From Pectobacterium sp013449375 (lineage in GTDB: Bacteria > Pseudomonadota > Gammaproteobacteria > Enterobacterales > Enterobacteriaceae), in assembly GCF_048593165.1 (NCBI RefSeq), contig NZ_CP184271.1: a DNA stretch of 64,000 nt; one strand, written 5' to 3'. A program made the position numbers and the translations under genes. Numbering within the stretch: position 1 is the stretch's first letter; each line of letters opens with the position of its first letter. Under the pieces are notes generated by a model. The model did not search any database. It saw nothing but the letters and a program-made list of their open reading frames with translations, and was not told where the DNA came from. Below, one piece after another: positions 18,007-26,579 of the stretch.

Positions 18007-18011
18007 TTGTC
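17993..18011. promoter_or_regulatory. FNR/Dnr-like palindrome over the remnant's start codon
   Basis: GACAAATG-T-CATTTGTC (17995-18011) is a perfect 17-nt palindrome. Read from 17993 it also gives TTGAC-AAAT-GTCAT, close to the Crp/Fnr-family pattern TTGAY-N4-RTCAA. It lies 106 nt before the methyltransferase start and could control that gene, the remnant, or both. Confidence 0.45.
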
Positions 18012-18116
18012 CTTTCGACGAAGGCTATTACCATCAAGTTGGTAAATGAAAATAATAATCACTTGCATGAATTCAGCAAGCCAAATCACGGCACGCTGAA
18101 TCGGAGGGAACAGAGT

Positions 18117-18881
18117 ATGAGCGATCATGAAGCAGGACATAAATTTTTAGCCCGCTTGGGGAAAAAACGTCTGCGCCCCGGCGGCAGGAAAGCAACCGAG
18201 TGGCTGCTCAGTCAGGCTGAGTTCCGGCAGGACAGCGTAGTGCTGGAGGTCGCTTGCAATATGGGCACGACGGCGATGGAAATCGCACGCCGTTTTGGCT
18301 GTCAGGTTATCGGCGCGGATATGGATAAAGCGGCGTTAGAGAAGGCGCAGGAAAATGTCGCGGCAAACGGCCTGGCATCGCAGGTCACGATTATGCAGGC
18401 GAATGCGCTGGAGCTGCCGTTTCCCGATAATCACTTTGACGTAGTGATTAATGAAGCCATGCTGACGATGTATGCCGACAAGGCCAAAAGCCGCATCATT
18501 GCCGAATATTATCGCGTGCTGAAACCGGGTGGACGCCTGATTACCCACGATATTATGCTGCTCTCCGAGAAGAATACCGGCGCATTACAGGCGGTGGAAC
18601 AGATGCATAAAGCGATCAACGTGCATGCGCAGCCGATGCTGCGTGAGTGCTGGGTGACGCTGTTTCAGGAATGTGGTTTTAGCAAGGTCAACTACGATAG
18701 CGGTGCTATGACGCTGCTGACGCCACAGGGGCTGATTTATGATGAAGGGCTGGCTGGCGCGGCACACATCGTAAAAAATGCGCTGAAGAAAGAAAACCGC
18801 GATATGTTCTTCAACATGTTTCATACCTTCCGTCGCAATCGGAACCAGCTTAACTATATTGCGGTATGCAGCACGAAGTAG
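18117..18881 (+). CDS. Class I SAM-dependent methyltransferase, substrate unknown
   Basis: 254 residues. Motif I is VVLEVACNMGTTAMEIA near 41-57; here the usual GCG is ACN, a variant of the SAM loop. Motif II acid GADMD near 65, motif III ANALELPFPDNHFDVVI near 95-110, and the post-motif VLKPGGRLITHDIM near 138-151 are present, as in Methyltransf_11 enzymes. The C-terminal part may contact the substrate. ATG 18117 is chosen because GGAGGGAA lies 8 nt upstream; an open frame continues back to 18000 but crosses the palindrome. Next to a Crp/Fnr-type remnant; no neighbour defines the substrate. Confidence 0.8.
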   Translation: MSDHEAGHKFLARLGKKRLRPGGRKATEWLLSQAEFRQDSVVLEVACNMGTTAMEIARRFGCQVIGADMDKAALEKAQENVAANGLASQVTIMQANALELPFPDNHFDVVINEAMLTMYADKAKSRIIAEYYRVLKPGGRLITHDIMLLSEKNTGALQAVEQMHKAINVHAQPMLRECWVTLFQECGFSKVNYDSGAMTLLTPQGLIYDEGLAGAAHIVKNALKKENRDMFFNMFHTFRRNRNQLNYIAVCSTK

Positions 18882-19016
18882 TGGCCGTATTGCTTTTGGC
18901 TGTGTAGCGGTAACAAGGAAAAAGCGTGTAAGGCAGGCGAAATCGTTTAACATACGTGACAGAACGTTATCTTAATTGCGCTTTTTATTGCGCCGGATTC
19001 CTTGTTACGGTGAACA

Positions 19017-20054
19017 ATGCAGCCATCATCGCCGGGTGATACCCCGCTAAAGCACGCGACGCCGTTGCCTCACTACAGTCAGCTAAAACAACAGCAGTAC
19101 CGACGCGATCGTCGGAGTCTGATACTGCTGTTGGTGTTTCTCGTGCTTACGCTGGTCGTCAGTCTGTGCGCCGGAGAGCGCTGGATTTGGCCGACGGCTT
19201 GGCTGGATGATGCTCAGCAACTCTTTGTCTGGCAACTGCGTTTGCCCAGAACGCTGGCTGTGATGCTGGTGGGCGCCAGTCTGGCGATGTCAGGCACCGT
19301 GATGCAGGCGGTTTTTGATAACCCATTGGCGGAACCAGGTCTGCTGGGCGTCGCGAACGGCGCAGGCGTAGCCTTAGTGCTGGCGGTACTGCTGGGACAG
19401 GGATTGCTGCCCGTCTGGACGTTAAGCCTGAGCGCGATTGCAGGCGCGCTGCTGATTACCTTTCTGTTGCTCCATTTTGCCCGCCGTCATATTTCCAACA
19501 CCCGTTTATTACTCATCGGCATTGCGCTCGGGATTATCTGTAGCGCAGTGATGACTTGGGCCGTCTATTTCAGTACCAGTCTTGATTTACGCCAGTTGAT
19601 GTACTGGATGATGGGGGGCTTTAGCGGCATTGATTGGCGGCACGGCTGGCTGATGTTGGCGCTCTTGCCGGTGTTACTGTGGTTGAGCCGTCAGGGAACC
19701 GTGCTGAACGGGTTGGCGTTGGGTGAGATTCAGGCGCGTCAGTTGGGCATTCCGGTCTATCGCTGGCGTACGATTCTCGTACTGGTTATGGGCGTACAAG
19801 TTGGGCTGAGCGTGGCGCTGGCTGGCATCATCGCGTTTATTGGCTTGGTGATCCCACACATGTTACGGCTGTGCGGACTGACCGATCAGCGTTATTTATT
19901 AACGGGCTGTGCGTTGGCTGGCGGTGGCGTTCTTTTGCTGGCGGATACCGTCGCGCGCGTGGCGCTGAGTTCAGCCGAGTTGCCGATAGGCGTGGTTACC
20001 GCTACGCTGGGATCGCCATGGTTTATCTGGTTGTTATTACGGAATCGGCTGTAG
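19017..20054 (+). CDS. btuC: Vitamin B12 ABC transporter permease BtuC
   Basis: 345-residue inner-membrane permease of BtuCDF (FecCD family, about ten transmembrane helices). It moves cobalamin from periplasmic BtuF to the cytoplasm. Family landmarks: LRLPRTLAVMLVGASLAMSG near 75-94, GLLGVANGAGVA near 108-119, and the coupling region FIGLVIPHMLRL near 273-284. About 20 residues longer at the N terminus than E. coli BtuC. The chosen ATG has GGTGA closely upstream. It begins a btuC-btuE-btuD run; btuF is not in the window. Confidence 0.93.
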   Translation: MQPSSPGDTPLKHATPLPHYSQLKQQQYRRDRRSLILLLVFLVLTLVVSLCAGERWIWPTAWLDDAQQLFVWQLRLPRTLAVMLVGASLAMSGTVMQAVFDNPLAEPGLLGVANGAGVALVLAVLLGQGLLPVWTLSLSAIAGALLITFLLLHFARRHISNTRLLLIGIALGIICSAVMTWAVYFSTSLDLRQLMYWMMGGFSGIDWRHGWLMLALLPVLLWLSRQGTVLNGLALGEIQARQLGIPVYRWRTILVLVMGVQVGLSVALAGIIAFIGLVIPHMLRLCGLTDQRYLLTGCALAGGGVLLLADTVARVALSSAELPIGVVTATLGSPWFIWLLLRNRL

Positions 20055-20104
20055 CGAGAGGCCTGTTTTATCCATTCTTATTGATCATTAAAGGGAGCAA
20101 AACG

Positions 20105-20656
20105 ATGAGCACTGAAATCTATGCTATTCCGCTGACCACTATCGACGGGAAAGCGACAACGTTTGAGGCATTTAAAGGGCAGGTGGCTTTAGTTGTTAAC
20201 GTTGCCTCGCAATGCGGCCTGACTAAGCAATACGATGCGTTGGAAAAACTCTATGAGACCTATCGTGACAAAGGTCTGGTTGTGTTGGGATTCCCTTCCA
20301 ATGAGTTTGCCGGGCAGGAACCGGGATCAGAAGAAGAGATTCAGGCATTCTGCCGTGGGACATTTGGCGTTCAGTTCCCGATGTTCAGCAAGATTGAAGT
20401 GAATGGCGAGAACCGTCATCCGCTGTATCAGCGCCTGATTCGTGAACAGCCGGAAGCCAATGGAACTTGGAAAAGTGACTTTTTTGCGCGTTTGGTCAAT
20501 AAAGGTCGTAAGCCTAAGAACCCAGAAGATATCCTGTGGAATTTCGAAAAATTCCTGGTGGATCGCGAAGGGCGTGTGATTGATCGTTTTGCACCGGATA
20601 TGGCACCTGATCATGACACCATCGTGAAAGCGATCGACGATGCGCTGGCAAAATAA
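20105..20656 (+). CDS. btuE: Glutathione/thioredoxin peroxidase BtuE
   Basis: 183 residues (E. coli 183). Non-selenium glutathione-peroxidase-fold enzyme that reduces peroxides; it is not needed for B12 import despite its name. NVASQCGLTKQY at about 31-42 holds the peroxidatic Cys in the position of Sec. FPSNEFAGQEPG near 64-75 carries the conserved Gln, and the catalytic WNFEKFL lies near 143-149. AAGGGAGC precedes the ATG. It lies 50 nt after btuC; btuD begins directly after its stop. Confidence 0.95.
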   Translation: MSTEIYAIPLTTIDGKATTFEAFKGQVALVVNVASQCGLTKQYDALEKLYETYRDKGLVVLGFPSNEFAGQEPGSEEEIQAFCRGTFGVQFPMFSKIEVNGENRHPLYQRLIREQPEANGTWKSDFFARLVNKGRKPKNPEDILWNFEKFLVDREGRVIDRFAPDMAPDHDTIVKAIDDALAK

Positions 20657-21433
20657 GTGACGCAGCAGACTTCCCCGGTATTACAGCTGCGGCAGGCTGG
20701 CGTCTCGCCACGGTTGTCGCCGACAACGGCGGCGTGTCGTCGCGGTGAGTTGCTGCATATCATTGGCCCGAACGGGGCAGGGAAGAGTACCCTGCTGGCA
20801 AGAGCGGCAGGCCTGCTGGCGGGGGAAGGCGAGATCGTTCTGGCTGGTACGCCGCTGTCGCAGTATACAGCGGCGGATTTAGCCGTACGACGCGCCTATC
20901 TGGCACAGCAGCAACCTCCTCTGGCGCTGATGCCAGTGTTTCAGTATTGGCAGTTGCATCAACCGCCGCTGGCTCAGGAAAATGCGGTCGAAAAGGTGGT
21001 GCATTTGCTGGCAGAACGCCTGATGTTAACCGATAAGCTGGCGCGCCCGCTCACGCAGCTGTCGGGGGGCGAGTGGCAGCGCGTTCGGCTGGTGGCGGCG
21101 CTGTTGCAGATTTGGCCGACCCTCAATCCGCACGCGTGTCTACTGCTGTTGGATGAACCGACTAATAGCCTCGATGTGGCGCAGCAAGCGGCACTGGATG
21201 TGCTATTGAACGAACTCTGCCGTTTGGGGATTGCGGTCGTGGTTTGCGCCCACGATCTGAACCATAGCGCTCACCATGCGGATCGCGTATGGCTGCTGTC
21301 GGCTGGTGCTGTGGTGGCACAGGGCGAGACGGCGGGGGTGATGCTGCCGGAGGTGCTGTCTCCTGTATTCGGTGTCGCGTTCCAGCGGCACGTGGTCGAT
21401 GGTAGAAATTGGATCATCACGCGTAGCGCCTGA
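20657..21433 (+). CDS. btuD: Vitamin B12 ABC transporter ATPase BtuD
   Basis: 258-residue ATPase of the cobalamin importer BtuCDF. Walker A GPNGAGKST is near 37-45, the signature LSGGEWQRVRLVAALLQ near 135-151, Walker B LLLLDEPTNSLD near 163-174 and the H-loop VVCAHDLNH after it. The GTG start follows the btuE TAA without a gap, so translation is coupled. The N-terminal region QAGVSPRLSPTTAACRRGE keeps the family pattern. Confidence 0.94.
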   Translation: MTQQTSPVLQLRQAGVSPRLSPTTAACRRGELLHIIGPNGAGKSTLLARAAGLLAGEGEIVLAGTPLSQYTAADLAVRRAYLAQQQPPLALMPVFQYWQLHQPPLAQENAVEKVVHLLAERLMLTDKLARPLTQLSGGEWQRVRLVAALLQIWPTLNPHACLLLLDEPTNSLDVAQQAALDVLLNELCRLGIAVVVCAHDLNHSAHHADRVWLLSAGAVVAQGETAGVMLPEVLSPVFGVAFQRHVVDGRNWIITRSA

Positions 21434-21525
21434 CTACTGATGCGAGAAAATGGCGTCGTCAGAAAATAGGAAAAATCGCCTTTACTTGCCAGAGGCCCCG
21501 ATTAAACGCTAAATTAATCCAATAC

Positions 21526-21559
21526 CTAGCATTTTCAAACGCTAGAGGCCTATGGCCTC
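21526..21559. repeat. Two adjacent inverted repeats before nlpC
   Basis: CTAGC-ATTTTCAAAC-GCTAG is followed directly by AGGCC-TAT-GGCCT (extended GAGGCC/GGCCTC). Together they would fold as consecutive hairpins just before the nlpC start. No T-tract follows, so a leader structure is as likely as a terminator. Confidence 0.4.
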
Positions 21560-21568
21560 GGCGGTTTT

Positions 21569-22057
21569 ATGGTAATCGCGATGATACGTTTACGACATGC
21601 TTTGATCCTCGCCAGCCTGATTTTAGTCGGCTGTAGCAGTAGTCGGCATAATAATCCGCCGCCGAATGCGCGCCTGAGCGATTCGATTATGGTGATGGCG
21701 CAGCTAAACGATCAACTTGGGCAATGGTACAGAACGCCTTACCGCTATGGCGGACTGGATCGTAACGGCGTCGATTGTTCCGGTTTCGTCTATCTGACGT
21801 TTCGCGATAAGTTCGGCATGCAGTTGCCGCGCACCACGGAAGAACAAACCGAACTGGGCGAGCGTGTTGACCGCGATAATCTATTACCGGGTGATTTGGT
21901 CTTTTTCAAAACGGGCAGCGGCAGCAGTGGGTTGCACGTCGGTATTTATGACAAAGACGACCAGTTTATTCATGCCTCCACCAGCCAGGGCGTAATCCGT
22001 TCGTCTTTGGATAACGTGTACTGGAAGCGGGCTTACTGGCAGGCTCGCCGCATCTAA
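21569..22057 (+). CDS. nlpC: NlpC, lipoprotein with NlpC/P60 peptidase domain
   Basis: 162 residues. Signal peptide with lipobox LVGC predicts an outer-membrane-directed lipoprotein. The NlpC/P60 domain covers about 45-160 with the catalytic Cys in VDCSGFVYLTF (near residue 71), His in GLHVGIYD and a second His in FIHAS; these enzymes cut cell-wall peptides. It keeps the E. coli position after btuD. The start could be ATG 21569 or ATG 21581; the latter gives MIRLRHALILAS and 158 residues, closer to the E. coli length of 154. Confidence 0.92.
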   Translation: MVIAMIRLRHALILASLILVGCSSSRHNNPPPNARLSDSIMVMAQLNDQLGQWYRTPYRYGGLDRNGVDCSGFVYLTFRDKFGMQLPRTTEEQTELGERVDRDNLLPGDLVFFKTGSGSSGLHVGIYDKDDQFIHASTSQGVIRSSLDNVYWKRAYWQARRI

Positions 22058-22104
22058 TTTTCCTTCCTTATTCTGTTTTGTTGACAGCATGGAGCTATTC
22101 ACTC

Positions 22105-23121
22105 ATGTCCTCTCTGCGTTTACTCATCTCTGACTCTTACGATCCTTGGTTTAACCTAGCCGTTGAGGAATGCATCTTTCGCCAGATGCCCACCACGCAG
22201 CGAGTGCTGTTTTTGTGGCGCAATGCGGAAACGGTGGTGATTGGTCGCGCCCAGAACCCGTGGAAAGAGTGCAATACGCGACGGATGGAAGAGGATGGCA
22301 TCAAGTTGGCACGGCGCAGCAGCGGTGGTGGGGCGGTCTTTCACGATCTCGGGAATACCTGTTTTACCTTTATGGCCGGCAAACCGGAATACGATAAAAG
22401 CGTTTCAACGCAGATTGTTCTGGATGCACTCAGTTCGCTGGGATTAAAAGCTAGCGCCTCGGGCCGTAACGATCTGGTGGTAGAAACCACGGACGGCGTA
22501 CGCAAGGTGTCCGGTTCTGCCTATCGCGAAACCAAAGATCGCGGCTTTCATCATGGCACGCTGTTGCTGAATGCGGATCTGAGCCGCTTAGCCGATTATT
22601 TGAACCCAGATGTTAAGAAGTTACAGGCGAAAGGGATTACGTCTGTGCGTTCCCGCGTCGCGAATCTGGTGGAATTGCTGCCTTCTGTCGATCATCAGAT
22701 GATTTGCCAGGCGGTGACGCAGGCCTTCTTTGATTATTTCGGCGAACAGTGCGAACCGGAAATCATCTCGCCTTCCGCCTACCCGGATCTACCGGGATTC
22801 AGTGAACAGTTTGCGCGTCAAAGCAGTTGGGAATGGAATTTCGGTCAGGCTCCGGATTTCTCGCATTTACTCGATAACCGCTTTACCTGGGGTGGGGTTG
22901 AATTACATTTCGATGTGGAGCGCGGCGTGATCGTCCGCGCGCAGATTTATACCGATAGCCTGAACCCAGCACCGTTAGAAGCACTTGCCTCCGCATTGCA
23001 GGGAACGGCATATCGCCCGGAAGCCTTGGCGGCAGCGTGTCAGGCACTGATTACCGCTTTCCCTGAACAGCAAAACGAATTGCAGGAACTGGCCGATTGG
23101 CTGGCGCAGAGTTTGCGTTAG
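22105..23121 (+). CDS. lplA: Lipoate-protein ligase A
   Basis: 338 residues, the same length as E. coli LplA. It activates free lipoate to lipoyl-AMP and transfers it to lipoyl domains of pyruvate and 2-oxoglutarate dehydrogenases and the glycine cleavage system. The lipoate-binding RRSSGGGAVFHDLGN is near 70-84; the catalytic Lys lies in GVRKVSGSAYR near 131-141; the C-terminal accessory domain is at about 250-338. GGAG at 22091-22094 supports ATG 22105. In E. coli lplA is elsewhere, so this position is a local difference. Confidence 0.93.
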   Translation: MSSLRLLISDSYDPWFNLAVEECIFRQMPTTQRVLFLWRNAETVVIGRAQNPWKECNTRRMEEDGIKLARRSSGGGAVFHDLGNTCFTFMAGKPEYDKSVSTQIVLDALSSLGLKASASGRNDLVVETTDGVRKVSGSAYRETKDRGFHHGTLLLNADLSRLADYLNPDVKKLQAKGITSVRSRVANLVELLPSVDHQMICQAVTQAFFDYFGEQCEPEIISPSAYPDLPGFSEQFARQSSWEWNFGQAPDFSHLLDNRFTWGGVELHFDVERGVIVRAQIYTDSLNPAPLEALASALQGTAYRPEALAAACQALITAFPEQQNELQELADWLAQSLR

Positions 23122-23297
23122 ACGCCCTGTTTTTCTCAACGCATCGATGATAAGGAAACGTAAGGGAAATAATACCCCTGCGTTTCCTCCGTGTTAATTT
23201 CATTACCATCCCTCTACACTTTCTGCATACCCGTTAGTCGTTGTGTGGTGAGCGTATGGCTCTCTTCACCTGAACAGGGTGGTACTAGGGAGACAGG

Positions 23298-24749
23298 ATG
23301 CAGCAGACACCGTTATTCAAAAATCACTATTTTCACCAACTGCCGGGATTCTATACCGCGCTACAGCCTACGCCGCTGCATGACGCTCGTCTGCTTTATC
23401 ACAGCGAGGGATTGGCCGCGGAGCTTGGGCTGTCTTCCGACTGGTTTACGCCAGAACAAGATGCCGTCTGGCGCGGCGAGCGTTTGCTGCCGGGAATGGA
23501 GCCGTTAGCGCAGGTGTATAGCGGCCATCAGTTTGGTATGTGGGCCGGTCAACTGGGCGACGGGCGCGGTATTCTGCTTGGGGAACAGCAACTGGCGGAT
23601 GGCCGCAGTATGGACTGGCACCTGAAAGGTGCAGGGCTGACGCCGTATTCGCGCATGGGTGACGGTCGTGCTGTGCTGCGCTCAGTTATTCGCGAATTTC
23701 TGGCCTCGGAAGCGATGCACCATCTGGGAATCCCCACTACGCGGGCGTTGACGATTGTCACCAGCACGCATCCGATCCAGCGTGAGCAGGAAGAAAAGGG
23801 CGCGATGCTGCTGCGCGTGGCGGAAAGCCATGTGCGCTTCGGTCACTTTGAACACTTCTACTATCGCCGTGAGCCGGAAAAGGTGCGTCAACTGGTGGAG
23901 TATGTCATTGCTCGCCACTGGCCGCAGTGGGAGCACGACGAGCACCGCTATGAGCTGTGGTTCGGCGATGTGGTAGAACGTACCGCCCGGTTGATCACCC
24001 ATTGGCAGGCGGTCGGGTTTGCACACGGCGTGATGAATACGGATAACATGTCGATTCTGGGGCTGACTATCGACTATGGTCCTTACGGCTTTTTAGATGC
24101 CTATCAGCCTGATTTCATCTGTAATCACTCCGACCACCGCGGGCGCTACGCGTTTGACAATCAGCCTGCCGTAGGGCTGTGGAATCTGCATCGTCTGGCG
24201 CAGGCGCTGTCGGGGCTGATGGACACCGATACGCTGGAGCGTGCGCTTGCCCGCTATGAGCCGGCGCTGATGCAGCACTATGGCACGCTGATGCGCGCCA
24301 AGCTGGGCTTGTTTACCGCGAGCGCAGAGGATAATGGCGTGCTGGTAGGGCTGTTACGTCTGATGCAGCAAGAGGGCAGCGATTATACCCGCACATTTCG
24401 TCTGCTGGCAGACTGTGAGAAACAGGCATCACGCGCGCCGCTCCGTGATGAGTTCATCGATAGGGCTGCGTTCGATAGCTGGTTTGCGACCTATCGCCAG
24501 AGACTCATGCAGGAAGAACAGGGCGATGAAGAGCGTCGTCAACGGATGAATGCGACGAACCCGAAGTACATTCTGCGTAATTATCTGGCGCAAATGGCGA
24601 TTGAACGGGCGGAAAGCGATGATATCAGCGTGTTGACTCGTCTGCATCAGGCTCTGTGCCGACCGTTTGACGAGCAGCCGGATAAGAACGATCTGGCAGC
24701 GTTACCACCAGAGTGGGGTAAGCATCTGGAGATTTCCTGCTCCAGCTAA
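23298..24749 (+). CDS. selO: Protein adenylyltransferase SelO
   Basis: 483-residue pseudokinase-fold enzyme (YdiU, UPF0061) that transfers AMP from ATP to Ser, Thr or Tyr of proteins, linked to oxidative stress. Landmarks: YSGHQFGMWAGQLGDGRG near 74-91, LKGAGLTPYSRMGDGRAVLR near 109-128, and the metal-binding VMNTDNMSILGLTIDYGPYG near 241-260. It ends in ISCSS: bacteria have Cys where some eukaryotic SelO proteins have selenocysteine. GGGAGACAGG precedes the ATG. It is convergent with hmuV with only 35 nt between them. Confidence 0.93.
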   Translation: MQQTPLFKNHYFHQLPGFYTALQPTPLHDARLLYHSEGLAAELGLSSDWFTPEQDAVWRGERLLPGMEPLAQVYSGHQFGMWAGQLGDGRGILLGEQQLADGRSMDWHLKGAGLTPYSRMGDGRAVLRSVIREFLASEAMHHLGIPTTRALTIVTSTHPIQREQEEKGAMLLRVAESHVRFGHFEHFYYRREPEKVRQLVEYVIARHWPQWEHDEHRYELWFGDVVERTARLITHWQAVGFAHGVMNTDNMSILGLTIDYGPYGFLDAYQPDFICNHSDHRGRYAFDNQPAVGLWNLHRLAQALSGLMDTDTLERALARYEPALMQHYGTLMRAKLGLFTASAEDNGVLVGLLRLMQQEGSDYTRTFRLLADCEKQASRAPLRDEFIDRAAFDSWFATYRQRLMQEEQGDEERRQRMNATNPKYILRNYLAQMAIERAESDDISVLTRLHQALCRPFDEQPDKNDLAALPPEWGKHLEISCSS

Positions 24750-24784
24750 GCCGGAGCAGGCATGATGGCTATTGCCGTCTAATA

Positions 24785-25582
24785 TTATTGCCGCAGATAA
24801 ACCTGCGGAATGGTGTAGTCCGGGTGTGAACCGACGCTGAGGTCGGCGCGATACCAACGGGTCAACGTCTCTGCCTGTAGCACTTGCGTAGGCGTACCCT
24901 GTGCGACCAGCTTCCCTTCGTGCAACAGTAGGATGCGATCGGCATACAGCGCAGCCAGATTCAGATCGTGCAGGACGCAGCATACGGATAACGGCTGTTC
25001 ACGCGTGAGTTGCTTAAGCAACCGCAAGAGGTGCTGTTGATGGTATAGATCCAGCGCCGAGGTTGGTTCATCGAGAAATAACCAGCCTGGCGTCGGTTCT
25101 GGGTGCCACAGTTGCGCCAGCACGCGAGCAAGCTGCACACGCTGCTGCTCTCCGCCGGAAAGGTGGCGATAGTCGCGCGCCGCCAGTTCCAGACAGCCTG
25201 TTTGCGCCATGACCTGCTGAATCACATCATCATTTTTCGGGTAGCGCCCATGCGGGGAACGCCCCATCGCGACGACATCCCGCACGCTAAACGCGAACGC
25301 CATGCCACTATGTTGACGCATCACCGCGCGCGTTTTTGCCAGTGCGCCGGGCTGCCAGTGCGAAAACGACTGTCCGGCTAACAGACATTCGCCGTCATCG
25401 GGCGTCAAATAACCGGTCAGTAAGCGGAGCAGGGTCGATTTCCCTGCGCCGTTAGGGCCGATAATTGCGACGATTTCCCCACTGTGCAGTTCCAGAGAAA
25501 CGTCGTTCGTCAGAGTGCGGCCGTTGGCCTGAAAGCGTAGATGACGTGCGACTAACGTCTGGTCGAGCGCTGGGTCAGTCAT
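24785..25582 (-). CDS. hmuV: Hemin ABC transporter ATPase HmuV
   Basis: 265-residue ATPase for heme import across the inner membrane. Walker A GPNGAGKSTLL is near 38-48, the signature LSGGEQQRVQLARVL near 141-155 and Walker B WLFLDEPTSALD near 167-178. It overlaps hmuU by 8 nt and is the last gene of hmuSTUV. The family also includes BtuD and FhuC, but the fixed neighbourhood with hmuS and hmuT makes heme the substrate. Confidence 0.94.
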   Translation of the reverse strand: MTDPALDQTLVARHLRFQANGRTLTNDVSLELHSGEIVAIIGPNGAGKSTLLRLLTGYLTPDDGECLLAGQSFSHWQPGALAKTRAVMRQHSGMAFAFSVRDVVAMGRSPHGRYPKNDDVIQQVMAQTGCLELAARDYRHLSGGEQQRVQLARVLAQLWHPEPTPGWLFLDEPTSALDLYHQQHLLRLLKQLTREQPLSVCCVLHDLNLAALYADRILLLHEGKLVAQGTPTQVLQAETLTRWYRADLSVGSHPDYTIPQVYLRQ

Positions 25583-26579
25583 TGCTACGTCCTTTGTGCT
25601 GAACGATCAGCCATAAGAAATACGGCCCGCCAATCAGGCTACTTAACAGCCCTACGGGCATTTCCGCTGGCGCAAGTAGCGTACGAGCCAGCGTATCGGC
25701 AAACAGCAGCAGGCAGGCACCACCGAGGATAGAACCGGGAATGAGCCAGCGATGATCGGCGCCCACATGCAAACGCATCAGGTGGGGGATAATGAGCCCG
25801 ATAAACCCGATTACGCCGCTGACCGCCACTGCTACGCCAACCAGCAGTGAACTCAATAGCAGCAGTGCGTACTTGGTACGCTTTACATTGATGCCAAGGT
25901 AATGCGCCTCTTCATCTCCCAACTGCAACACATTCAGACGGCGCGCGTAGTACAGCGTGGCCAGCATGCCGGGAATCGCCAGTGTGCTGGTAACCAACAG
26001 CATCGGCCACTGCGCCTGTCCGAGACTGCCCATGCCCCACAGTGAAAACTGGCGCAATTGTTGGTCGGTGCTGATGTAGGTCAAGACGCCGATCAGCGCA
26101 AGGCACAGTGCATTGAGCGCGATACCTGCCAGCAGTAATCGCGTTAATCCACCCTGTTCGGAGCGGCTGAGGATAAAAATGATCGCGGTAATCGCCAGAC
26201 TACCCGCGAAAGCGGCAAACATCGGGCTGTAAAGCGCCAGCAGAGGGGGAAGACCGAGCGGCAGCACGATAGTGAGTGCCACGCAGAGCGCTGCGCCGCT
26301 GCTGATGCCAAGCAGGCTGGGATCGGCCAGTGGATTGCGAAACAGTCCTTGCATAATCGTGCCTGAACAGGCCAGCGCGCCGCCGACGAGTATCGCCAGC
26401 AGCACGCGGGGGACGCGGATGTTCAACCAGATATGCCAGAGCGGATCGTCAAAAGGCGTCTGCCATAGCGTCTTGAGTGACAACGTCAACGCACCCATGT
26501 TGGCGGCACCCACCATCAGTACCGCCATGAGCAACAACAGCGCGATCAACCAGGTGCGCGGATGAAACCGTGACGTCAT
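25575..26579 (-). CDS. hmuU: Hemin ABC transporter permease HmuU
   Basis: 334-residue FecCD-family permease with about ten transmembrane helices; it forms the heme channel with HmuV. Landmarks: IRVPRVLLAILVGGALACSG near 53-72, NPLADPSLLGISSGAA near 82-97, and the coupling segment FIGLIIPHLMRL near 260-271. Overlaps hmuV (8 nt) and hmuT (4 nt), so translation is coupled. Related to BtuC at 19.0 kb. Confidence 0.94.
   Translation of the reverse strand: MTSRFHPRTWLIALLLLMAVLMVGAANMGALTLSLKTLWQTPFDDPLWHIWLNIRVPRVLLAILVGGALACSGTIMQGLFRNPLADPSLLGISSGAALCVALTIVLPLGLPPLLALYSPMFAAFAGSLAITAIIFILSRSEQGGLTRLLLAGIALNALCLALIGVLTYISTDQQLRQFSLWGMGSLGQAQWPMLLVTSTLAIPGMLATLYYARRLNVLQLGDEEAHYLGINVKRTKYALLLLSSLLVGVAVAVSGVIGFIGLIIPHLMRLHVGADHRWLIPGSILGGACLLLFADTLARTLLAPAEMPVGLLSSLIGGPYFLWLIVQHKGRSND

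Noticed and set aside
23153..23188. Inverted repeat AGGAAACG...CGTTTCCT between lplA and selO as a terminator
   Set aside because: Stem is good but no T-tract follows, so it is not listed as a terminator.
24735..24749. Selenocysteine in SelO
   Set aside because: The codon near the C terminus is TGC (Cys), not TGA, as normal for bacterial SelO.
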